38,213 bases of DNA from Alphaproteobacteria bacterium (GTDB taxonomy: Bacteria; Pseudomonadota; Alphaproteobacteria; SHVW01), in contig SHVW01000013.1 in the NCBI GenBank assembly GCA_009694085.1, positions 1 to 38,213 of the forward strand, read 5' to 3'. Position 1 is the stretch's first letter; each line of letters starts with the position of its first letter. Made by a program: the position numbers and the translations under genes. The notes under the pieces are model-generated. The model worked only from the letters and a program-made list of their open reading frames with translations. It ran no database searches and was not told the DNA's origin. This document shows positions 32,180 through 38,213 of the stretch, piece by piece.

Positions 32180-32875
32180 ATGTTTGCCACGATCCGAAAA
32201 ACCTTCGGTCAGCTCGACGACCCGACCATCCGGCGCGTGCTGGCGTTCGGCGCGGTGATGGCGGCGCTGGTCCTGACGGGGGTTTGGTATGGTCTGTCCT
32301 GGTTGCTCGACGGCAAGGTCGCGACGGGGATCGCCTGGCTCGACGGCCCACTCAACTGGATCGTCCAAGTGCTGGGCGCGGCGGCCGTAGCCGTCATGGC
32401 GTGGTTGTTTTATCCCGGCCTGGTCGGCGCCTTCGCCGGTATTTTTCTGGAAGAGGTCGCGGGCGCAGTGGAGCGCCGTCATTATCCCGAGCTGCCCGCG
32501 CCGCGCGACATCTCGATCTGGCAAGCGACCGTGGCTGCACTGCGCATGGCGGGCACGACGGTGGGGCTAACCATTCTCGCGCTACCGCTTTTGTTGATCC
32601 CGGGACTCGGCCTGGTTGCGTTCATGCTGCTCAATGGCTGGCTGCTCGGGCGAGGGTTTTTCGAGATCGTCGCCCTGCGCCGATTGAGTGCTGCCGAAGC
32701 GGCCGGGCTTCGGCGCACTCATCGGTTGAAACTTCTACTCCCCGGCCTGGTCATTGCGGGCACCATGGCGGTGCCCGTGCTCAACCTCCTGGCGCCGGTC
32801 TTGGCAACCATTCTGATGGTCCATTTGTTCCACCGCCTGCCCAATCAGCGGCGAATCGGCAGTTCAGAGCAATAA
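32180..32875 (+). CDS. CysZ/EI24-family membrane protein
   Basis: A 231-aa protein of the EI24/CysZ family (relatives include a sulfate transporter and eukaryotic EI24). Four or more hydrophobic stretches (about 22-46, 63-90, 130-160, 190-220) are separated by polar turns, with the family phrase FLEEVAGAVERRHYP and the helix beginning ALPLLLIPGLGLVAFML. The ATG at 32180 follows AGGA and is divergent from the kinase gene. A sulfate or other anion function is known only for some members and is not shown here. Confidence 0.8.
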   Translation: MFATIRKTFGQLDDPTIRRVLAFGAVMAALVLTGVWYGLSWLLDGKVATGIAWLDGPLNWIVQVLGAAAVAVMAWLFYPGLVGAFAGIFLEEVAGAVERRHYPELPAPRDISIWQATVAALRMAGTTVGLTILALPLLLIPGLGLVAFMLLNGWLLGRGFFEIVALRRLSAAEAAGLRRTHRLKLLLPGLVIAGTMAVPVLNLLAPVLATILMVHLFHRLPNQRRIGSSEQ

Positions 32876-32943
32876 AACGTTGGTTTCCCCCAATAAAATA
32901 GGTTAAAAGAAGGTTAATTAATGCACCTTGCGAGGGGTGGAGC

Positions 32944-33582
32944 ATGTTTGGCCCCAAGTCATCAAACTCGGTCACCGAACGGCCGGGGTCGGCGGCATCT
33001 TCGAGCCCGACGCCAGAGGCGGCGAAAGGCGGCGAGGCGAGAGACGGTGAGGCTGCACGCAGCGTCGCTCAGCCGATCAAGTCGATATTGTCCAGGTTAT
33101 CGTCGGCGCGGAGCGATACGGCACCGGCAATGCGCCCGGTCGCGGTCAAGCCCGAACCCACGCGTGCAGACGTCGCAAAGCCAGATCCGAACAGATCCGA
33201 AGCCGCAAAGCCGTCGCAAGTCGAGGGCAAGAAGCTGATGGTCGGCCGCGACATCTTTTTGTCCGGCGAGATTGCGGCCTGCGATCTTTTGATCGTCGAA
33301 GGCAAGATCGAGGCGACGCTGCGCAACAGCAATGCAGTCGAAATCGCCGAGAGCGGCACGTTCAAGGGCACGGCTGAAATCGAAAAAGCCGATGTCAGCG
33401 GCCTGTTCGACGGCGACCTGACGGTGCGCGACCGGCTGATCGTGCGCCGCTCCGGCCGGATCAAGGGCAAGCTGCGTTACGGCAGCATACAAATCGAGCC
33501 GGGCGGCGAAGTCAGCGGCACGGTCGAAATTCTTCCAAAACCGGGAGCGAAACCGGAAGCAAAGGTGGCGACCGGCGACTAA
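32944..33582 (+). CDS. Bactofilin (BacM/CcmA family cytoskeletal protein)
   Basis: A 212-aa bactofilin, a polymer-forming protein that scaffolds cell-shape and wall-synthesis machinery. The first ~95 residues are a disordered, Ser/Ala/Pro-rich tail. The core (about 98-200) is a right-handed beta-helix of short repeats: GRDIFLSGEIAACDLLIVEG, KIEATLRNSNAVEIAESG, FKGTAEIEKADVSGLFDGDL, and GKLRYGSIQIEPGGEVSGTV, each ending in a Gly-rich turn. A GGAG ribosome site precedes ATG 32944. Its wall-related role fits loosely with the recycling genes nearby. Confidence 0.92.
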   Translation: MFGPKSSNSVTERPGSAASSSPTPEAAKGGEARDGEAARSVAQPIKSILSRLSSARSDTAPAMRPVAVKPEPTRADVAKPDPNRSEAAKPSQVEGKKLMVGRDIFLSGEIAACDLLIVEGKIEATLRNSNAVEIAESGTFKGTAEIEKADVSGLFDGDLTVRDRLIVRRSGRIKGKLRYGSIQIEPGGEVSGTVEILPKPGAKPEAKVATGD

Positions 33583-33612
33583 CCGCAGGCGCGATCGCGG
33601 GGTTTGTGGGTT

Positions 33613-34074
33613 ATGGGTGGGGGTCTTTCAATCCGTTCGCTTCTCGCGACCGGCGTTTTGCTGGCGGCGCTTAGCGCCTGCGCGGCGCCGCCCGCGCGCC
33701 AGAATGCAAGCCTGCCCGCACCGACGGCGACCGAACCCGGCAGCGACGCCAACGGCTTGGCCCAACGTGCCCTCCCCGCACCGCGCGAGGAGTCACAGCG
33801 CGCCGCCGACCCCAAAACATTGGTGGGGCTGACCGGCAGCGAAGTGTCCGGCTTACTCGGCCGCCCCGGCTTTGTCCGCCGCGACGCCCCGGCGGAGATT
33901 TGGCAATATCGCGGCGCCGATTGCGTGCTCGATGTCTTTCTCTATACCGAGGCCAACGGCGCCCGGGTCAAGCATGTGGAATTACGCCCGCGTCAGCCGG
34001 CCCGGCCCACCTCGCCCGCCTGTTTCGCCGGCATGCTCGGCCGCGTCCAGCCCGCGAGTTATTCGGGATCGTAG
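33613..34074 (+). CDS. Predicted lipoprotein, 153 aa
   Basis: The N-terminus has a basic start, a hydrophobic stretch and the lipobox LSAC (Cys at about residue 23), so it should be lipidated at the outer or inner membrane. After a disordered Pro/Ala linker comes a compact domain (about 70-120) with GLTGSEVSGLLGRPGFVRRD and WQYRGADCVLDVFLY, which resembles the SmpA/OmlA-type beta-alpha fold of small outer-membrane lipoproteins, though I do not assign it firmly. ATG 33613 is preferred over an in-frame TTG at 33604. It is 30 bases after the bactofilin stop and probably cotranscribed. Confidence 0.8.
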   Translation: MGGGLSIRSLLATGVLLAALSACAAPPARQNASLPAPTATEPGSDANGLAQRALPAPREESQRAADPKTLVGLTGSEVSGLLGRPGFVRRDAPAEIWQYRGADCVLDVFLYTEANGARVKHVELRPRQPARPTSPACFAGMLGRVQPASYSGS

Positions 34075-34133
34075 CGGAAAATCCCGCGGCTTTCTGACCC
34101 GTCGAAGTATTGCGCGCGAATCTGCGCAAGGGT

Positions 34134-34246
34134 TGAACCACCGAGGCACAGAGAAGATATCCTGCGGCTTCGGCGCGAAGCGCGAGAAAGCTTTCGGTAT
34201 CGGCCCCACAACTTTGCTTTCTCCGCGCCTCTGTGTCTCGGGGTAA
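34134..34246. repeat. REP-like palindromic element
   Basis: A left arm at about 34141-34155 (CCGAGGCACAGAGAA) faces its imperfect reverse complement at about 34218-34241. The arms pair with a few mismatches around an ~60-base centre. Such CCGAGGCACAGAG elements recur in many bacterial genomes and often give spurious open frames reading NHRGTE. It lies between the lipoprotein and nth stops. Confidence 0.65.
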
Positions 34247-34265
34247 ATTTTCGTTTGACCCGGCC

Positions 34266-34913
34266 TCAAGCCGCGACCGTCTTCCCCTTAAAACGGCAAA
34301 GATCGGCGACCGCGCAAACAGGGCAATCGGGTTTGCGCGCCTTGCACACATAGCGCCCGTGCAGGATCAGCCAGTGATGGGCGTGGCGTTTCCAGCGCAC
34401 GGGCACGCGCTTCTCCAGGATCGACTCCACCGCCAGCGGCGTCTTGCCCGGCGCCAGGCCGGTGCGGTTGCCCAGGCGGAACAGGTGGGTGTCGACCGCG
34501 ATGGTCGGCTGACCGAAGGCGATGTTGAGAACGACATTGGCGGTCTTGCGGCCGACGCCGGGCAGCGCTTCCAACTCCTCCCTGGTTTCGGGCACGCGAC
34601 CGCCATGGCGTTCGATCAGCAGCTTCGACAGCGCGATCACGTTCTTCGACTTGGCGTTGAATAGGCCGATCGTCTTGATGTGCTCCTTAAGCCTCGCCTC
34701 GCCCAGCGCCACCATGGCCTGGGGCGTCGTTACCTTCTTGAACAGCGCGCGGGTTGCCTTGTTGACCCCGGCATCGGTCGCCTGGGCGGAAAGCACGACA
34801 GCAACCAGCAGCGTGTAGGAATTGACGTGCTCCAACTCGCCCCGGGGTTCGGGATTGCGCGCGGCCAGACGAGCGAAGAAATCGTCGATCTCGGCGTCGC
34901 TGAGCTTTTTCAT
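34266..34913 (-). CDS. nth: Endonuclease III (Nth)
   Basis: A 215-aa base-excision repair glycosylase/AP lyase for oxidised pyrimidines. The helix-hairpin-helix LPGVGRKTA (117-125) carries the catalytic Lys123, the catalytic Asp141 is in VDTHLFRL, and the iron-sulfur cluster cysteines are C190, C197, C200, C206 with spacing 6-2-5. Length and all key residues are normal. Its ATG overlaps the upstream monooxygenase stop as ATGA, so the two are one transcription unit. Confidence 0.97.
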   Translation of the reverse strand: MKKLSDAEIDDFFARLAARNPEPRGELEHVNSYTLLVAVVLSAQATDAGVNKATRALFKKVTTPQAMVALGEARLKEHIKTIGLFNAKSKNVIALSKLLIERHGGRVPETREELEALPGVGRKTANVVLNIAFGQPTIAVDTHLFRLGNRTGLAPGKTPLAVESILEKRVPVRWKRHAHHWLILHGRYVCKARKPDCPVCAVADLCRFKGKTVAA

Positions 34914-35971
34914 GATCGCCCCCCGGCCCGCCCCTCCGCAAACACCGGCATGACGTGACGGATGAACAGGTCGAGGGATTTCTTTTTCCGCGCATGGCCG
35001 ATCAAGCTGTCGATCCAGATGCTGTATTGGTCGTAGCCGAGCGCCTCATAGGCTCTGAGCCGCGGGATTACCTGCTCGGGCCGGCCGATCAACAGGTTTC
35101 GGCGGATCAGGTCGGGCGCGTATTGGGGCAGCGCCGCCAACTCCGCGGCGCTCATCTCCTGGATGAAACCTTGGGAGATCGGCCGCTCGTTCTTGAACCA
35201 GGCGAAAAAATAACCGTAATAGCGCGAGAGATCGCGCGCGAGACCGTCGGCCTCGTCCTCGCTATCGGCGACGAAGGCGTGTTGCAACAGCATGATGCGC
35301 GGGCGCGGGATGGCGGGATGGGCGGCGCAAGCAGTGCGGAACTTGCCCATCAGGCTTTCGATCTCGCCGTCGCCGGCCGCAAGCGGCGCGACCTGGACAT
35401 TGCAGCCCTCGCGCACCGCGAAATCATGGGAGTTTGGATCGCGTGCGGCGATCCAGATCGGCGGATGCGGCTGTTGAACCGGGGTCGGCAGTGCGGTTGT
35501 CGACGGCCAGGTCCAGAACTCGCCCTGGTGGGCATAGTTGCCCGCCCACAGTTTTTTGATCGCCGGCACAAGCTCGCGCATGCGCAAGCCCGCACCCATA
35601 GCATCCAACCCCGGCATGATGCGGTCGTATTCGAAGGTGTACGCGCCGCGCGCCAGGCCGAGATCGAGCCGCCCGTTGGACGCCACGTCGACATAGGCCG
35701 CCTCGCCCGCCAGCTTGATCGGGTGCCAGAACGGCGCGATGCAATTGCCCGTGCCAAGGCGAATGCGCTTGGTCTTGCCCGCGAGATAGGCCAGTGGGAT
35801 GAACGGATTGGGCGCGATGGTGAATTCCATCCCATGATGCTCGCCGATCCAGACGGTCTCGAACCCGGCGGCTTCCGCCATGAGCACGAGTTCTTCGACC
35901 TCGTCGAATAGCTGGGCATGGGATTGATCGGGCCGGAAGCGTTCGATATGCACGAACAGGGAGAATTTCAT
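34910..35971 (-). CDS. LLM-class flavin-dependent monooxygenase (luciferase-like)
   Basis: A 353-aa TIM-barrel protein of the bacterial-luciferase-like family, which uses FMNH2 (or F420) for oxidations. Family features are MKFSLFVHIERF at the start, VWIGEHHGMEFTIAPNPF, RIRLGTGNCIAPFWHP, and GRLDLGLARGAYTFEYDR. The C-terminal half has ARDPNSHDFAVREGCNVQ and the segment starting LLQHAFVADSEDEAD. Substrate unknown. It is coupled (ATGA) with nth, which says nothing about substrate. Confidence 0.9.
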   Translation of the reverse strand: MKFSLFVHIERFRPDQSHAQLFDEVEELVLMAEAAGFETVWIGEHHGMEFTIAPNPFIPLAYLAGKTKRIRLGTGNCIAPFWHPIKLAGEAAYVDVASNGRLDLGLARGAYTFEYDRIMPGLDAMGAGLRMRELVPAIKKLWAGNYAHQGEFWTWPSTTALPTPVQQPHPPIWIAARDPNSHDFAVREGCNVQVAPLAAGDGEIESLMGKFRTACAAHPAIPRPRIMLLQHAFVADSEDEADGLARDLSRYYGYFFAWFKNERPISQGFIQEMSAAELAALPQYAPDLIRRNLLIGRPEQVIPRLRAYEALGYDQYSIWIDSLIGHARKKKSLDLFIRHVMPVFAEGRAGGRS

Positions 35972-36221
35972 GCCGCGAATTTAGCCCGGGCGGTGGGACC
36001 GTGCCAAGCCGGCACGCGCGGCTTTACCGTGGGCAACCCGGCTCCTATCATTGCTGCTCATGCTCACCCTTCGGTCAAGACGACAAGTGACCGGGCGGGC
36101 GGAGAATTCCTCGATCTCGGAATTGCGAAGGCGCTTATCGATTGAAGACGCAGCCGATATGACCGCACCGATTTGTATGGTTGAATTCTCGGGGCGACTC
36201 AATGCCGCTTGGAATTGACGG
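35972..36221. other. Intergenic, no gene recognised
   Basis: This 250-base gap between the monooxygenase and the toxin-like gene contains only shadow frames in both directions. No antitoxin-like frame with a ribosome site was seen upstream of the PemK-like gene. Confidence 0.5.
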
Positions 36222-36635
36222 ATGCCAATTCAGTTCGTGCCCGAACCTGGAATGGTTCTGTTGTGCGACTACGATACTGGATTTCGACCGCCGGAAATGG
36301 TCAAGCTCCGACACTGCATCGTCACCTCTTCAAAATTCCAGAATAAGCAAGGCTTGTGTATCGTCGTGCCGGTCAGCAGCGTCGAGCCGAAGCCCTTCCT
36401 GGCGTATCATTTCCTATTCGGCGCGAATGCGTACCCGTTTTTCAAACCCGATCGATCACATTGGGCGAAGTGCGATTTGATTTCGCATGTTGGCTTTGCC
36501 AGGCTGGACCGTCTCCTGCTGAATGGCCAACGTGCGACTCCAAAAATATCGGATGCGCATTTGACTGGCGTCAGGCATTGCGTCTTGTCAGCAGCGGGCT
36601 TGCATGCCCTGAAGCCGCAAAGTCCACCGCATTGA
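36222..36635 (+). CDS. PemK/MazF-like toxin, apparently orphan
   Basis: A 137-aa protein resembling PemK/MazF ribonucleases, which cleave mRNA and are normally restrained by a small antitoxin encoded just upstream. Matching segments are VLLCDYDTGFRPPEMVKLRH, IVVPVSSVEPKPF, and HWAKCDLISHVGFARLDR; the usual RRPVVVIS strand has become LRHCIVTSS, so the active-site strand is altered. Codon use and GC are lower than neighbours, hinting at transfer. No antitoxin partner is visible. It may be inactive, or its partner may be elsewhere. Confidence 0.65.
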   Translation: MPIQFVPEPGMVLLCDYDTGFRPPEMVKLRHCIVTSSKFQNKQGLCIVVPVSSVEPKPFLAYHFLFGANAYPFFKPDRSHWAKCDLISHVGFARLDRLLLNGQRATPKISDAHLTGVRHCVLSAAGLHALKPQSPPH

Positions 36636-36639
36636 AACC

Positions 36640-36668
36640 TTGACGGATAAGGGTCTCAGCCCTATTTT
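36640..36668 (+). promoter_or_regulatory. Candidate sigma-70 promoter for a small RNA
   Basis: TTGACG (36640-36645) and TATTTT (36663-36668) are exactly 17 bases apart, immediately downstream of the toxin gene. The spacer also contains a short hairpin with a T-run (36650-36669), which could instead be a weak terminator of the toxin gene. Confidence 0.4.
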
Positions 36669-36674
36669 TGAATT

Positions 36675-36749
36675 GTACCCCGGTTAGCCGGGATTGAAGA
36701 ACGATCTTGGGAAGCCCCGCGCCATCCAAACGTGCGGGGCTTTCTTTTT
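36675..36749 (+). ncRNA. Candidate ~75-nt small RNA
   Basis: Downstream of the promoter-like pair, a CCCGG-TTAG-CCGGG hairpin (36679-36692) is followed by an unstructured-looking 19-base segment and a strong terminator hairpin with T-run. No ribosome site or open frame fits. It could alternatively be an attenuator leader for the DUF2244 gene, whose ATG is 48 bases after the terminator. No known RNA family is recognised. Confidence 0.35.
36712..36749 (+). terminator. Intrinsic terminator
   Basis: A 9-bp perfect stem, AAGCCCCGC (36712-36720) with GCGGGGCTT (36734-36742), is followed by a T-rich tract (TTTCTTTTT). This is the clearest rho-independent terminator in the window. Confidence 0.85.
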
Positions 36750-36796
36750 GGGCCCAGGCTTTACGCCCCATTACGTCCCTCCTATCATCCCCAGCC

Positions 36797-37288
36797 ATGA
36801 CCGAGCCCGCACCCGCCGAGCCTGTCTATTTCGATGCCGTGTTGCGGCCCCATCGCAGCCTGGGGCCGGCCGGATTCGCGGCGTTCATGATCGCCGTGGC
36901 CGGCGTTAGTTTCATCGCAGGCTTGCGTTTCTGGGTGTTGGGCGCCTGGCCGGTCGCGGCCTTTCTTGCGCTCGACGTATTGCTTATCTATGGCGCCTTC
37001 AAGCTCTGCTATTGGAGCGCCCGGCGCTACGAGGCGATCACCTTGACCGACCGCGATTTGATCGTGCGCCAGGTCAACCCACGCGGCGATGCCGTGGTTT
37101 GGCGCTTCCAGCCCTATTGGCTGCGGGTCGACCAGGCGGACACGCCGGACTGCGACGCGCCCCTCCACCTGCGCTCCCACGGCCAATCGCTGGAAATCGG
37201 GGCGTTCCTACCGCCCAGCGAACGCCACGAAATCGGGCGCGCCCTGTCCCAGGCGCTGGCACGCCAGCGCCTGCCCCATTTCGATTAG
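36797..37288 (+). CDS. DUF2244 integral membrane protein
   Basis: A 163-aa protein of the DUF2244 family common in alphaproteobacteria. Two membrane helices (about 29-47 and 50-70) are preceded by YFDAVLRPHRSLGPAGF and followed by a soluble PH-like part with YEAITLTDRDLIVRQVNPRG and WLRVDQAD. The ATG at 36797 matches the family start; earlier in-frame starts are within the terminator region. Function unknown; relatives often lie near cytochrome oxidase genes, which is not the case here. Possibly cotranscribed with the EamA gene 21 bases downstream. Confidence 0.85.
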   Translation: MTEPAPAEPVYFDAVLRPHRSLGPAGFAAFMIAVAGVSFIAGLRFWVLGAWPVAAFLALDVLLIYGAFKLCYWSARRYEAITLTDRDLIVRQVNPRGDAVVWRFQPYWLRVDQADTPDCDAPLHLRSHGQSLEIGAFLPPSERHEIGRALSQALARQRLPHFD

Positions 37289-37309
37289 CCGCACGAGCGC
37301 GGACGCAGA

Positions 37310-38209
37310 GTGACCGCAACGCTCACCGCACCGGGACCGCGGCAATTTCTGATGCTGCTCGCGCTGGCCGTGTTCTGGGGCACGTCGTTCCAATTCATCA
37401 AAGTCGCGGTCGAAACCATGCCGCCGCTGACCCTCGCCGCCGCACGCATTGCGCTGGGCGCCGCGTTCTTGTTCGCCGTGTTGCGCTTGCGCGGGGCGCG
37501 CCTGGTCGTGCCCGGCGCCCGCCGGGGTCGCATGGCCGTGGTGGCGCTGGTGGGCACCGCCGGGCCGCTATTCCTGATCGCCTGGGGCGGCGCGCGCATC
37601 GACAGCGCAGTCTCCGCGATCCAGCTCGCGATCACGCCGCTCCTGGTGATGATGCTCGCCCATATAAGCCTGCCCGACGAGAAGATGACCGCTTCGCGCG
37701 CACTCGGTGTTGCCTTCGGTTTTGTCGGCATGGCCCTGCTGATCGGGCCGGACGCGTTCGCCGGGTTCGGCGCCCATGTGTGGGGCCAGCTTGCCGTCAT
37801 GTTGGCGGCGCTTGGCTTCGCCGTGTCGTCGGTTGTCGCACGCGGTCTATCGGCCGGCGACGCGCTGGCCAATGCGACCGTGGTTCTGATCGTCTCCGCC
37901 GCTGCGACCGTGCCCGTGGCGCTGGCGATCGACCGGCCCTGGACTTTGTCGCCATCGGGGCTATCGCTCGCTGCCGTGATCTGGCTGGGCATATTGCCCA
38001 CGGCGGTCGCGACCCATATCTACCTGCACCTGATCGCCACAACAGGCGCCAATTTCGTCACTAGCCTGAATTACTTGTCGCCGCCGCTCGGCGTGCTTGC
38101 GGGCGTGCTGGTGCTCGACGATCGCCTGGAGCCGCGCATGCTGATCGCCATGGCCGTCATCATGGGCGGCATTGCGATTGCCGAGCTTGGACGCCTTAGA
38201 CGACGATGA
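37310..38209 (+). CDS. EamA-family (DMT) transporter
   Basis: A 299-aa drug/metabolite transporter of the EamA/RhaT-like superfamily, with ten membrane helices arranged as two repeats. The first repeat opens LAVFWGTSFQFIKVAVETMPP and the second has a similar LSYLSPPLGVLAG-like region (here LNYLSPPLGVLAGVLVL), both typical. A GTG start at 37310 is used, with only a weak ribosome site. Substrate unknown; relatives export amino acids or other metabolites. The gene ends four bases before the window edge. Confidence 0.9.
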   Translation: MTATLTAPGPRQFLMLLALAVFWGTSFQFIKVAVETMPPLTLAAARIALGAAFLFAVLRLRGARLVVPGARRGRMAVVALVGTAGPLFLIAWGGARIDSAVSAIQLAITPLLVMMLAHISLPDEKMTASRALGVAFGFVGMALLIGPDAFAGFGAHVWGQLAVMLAALGFAVSSVVARGLSAGDALANATVVLIVSAAATVPVALAIDRPWTLSPSGLSLAAVIWLGILPTAVATHIYLHLIATTGANFVTSLNYLSPPLGVLAGVLVLDDRLEPRMLIAMAVIMGGIAIAELGRLRRR

Positions 38210-38213
38210 CGGT

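Overview
The window is high-GC bacterial DNA from an alphaproteobacterium, probably a Rhodospirillales-like lineage. This is inferred from a RegB/RegA redox pair, a 180-kDa-type NAD-glutamate dehydrogenase, a TsaE-AmgK-MurU run and tight ATGA/GTGA gene overlaps. It is mostly ordinary chromosomal core with several decayed or accessory patches. No rRNA, tRNA, CRISPR array or prophage was seen.

Layout. 0-2.2 kb is a scar region: the 5' end of an IS5-type transposase gene, a small unknown gene, a flavodoxin-fold quinone reductase whose stop is lost, and a frameshifted GNAT gene. 2.3-7.1 kb holds tsaE-amgK-murU (tRNA modification and MurNAc recycling), a YciB/IspZ membrane protein, an inositol-monophosphatase-family enzyme and a Bcr/CflA-type MFS exporter. 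7.2-9.6 kb has a small exported protein and, convergent to it, regB-regA. 9.6-11.2 kb has a small unknown gene divergent from a thioredoxin-fold/2OG-dioxygenase fusion, then a truncated TauD-like gene. 11.3-16.2 kb is one very large NAD-GDH gene ending at a perfect hairpin. 16.3-17.2 kb is an unknown Ala/Pro-rich gene behind a consensus sigma-54 promoter and interrupted by an in-frame TAG. zapE follows.

18.5-27.7 kb is a complete phosphate module, phoR-pstS-pstC-pstA-pstB-phoU-phoB, with a Pho box before pstS and a perfect hairpin after phoB. PstC and PstA are enlarged by extracytoplasmic domains: a predicted beta-propeller in PstC and a coiled-coil-containing insert in PstA.

27.8-29.7 kb is again decayed: a Pat-type acyl-CoA synthetase/GNAT fusion with an amber codon and a large internal deletion, and an HTH antitoxin whose BrnT-like toxin is cut down to its last codons beside a 95-bp palindromic element. 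29.8-36 kb holds ampG and a PfkB sugar/nucleoside kinase, a CysZ/EI24 membrane protein, bactofilin, a lipoprotein, a REP-like element, nth and a luciferase-like monooxygenase. 36.2-38.2 kb has a lower-GC orphan PemK/MazF-like toxin, a candidate ~75-nt small RNA with a promoter and terminator, a DUF2244 protein and an EamA transporter.

Functionally, AmgK, MurU and AmpG together point to peptidoglycan recycling, RegBA to redox control, and the Pst/Pho block to phosphate uptake and sensing. The least explained items are the sigma-54-linked amber-interrupted gene, the propeller-bearing PstC, the redoxin-like/2OG fusion with a palindromic operator, and the candidate small RNA.
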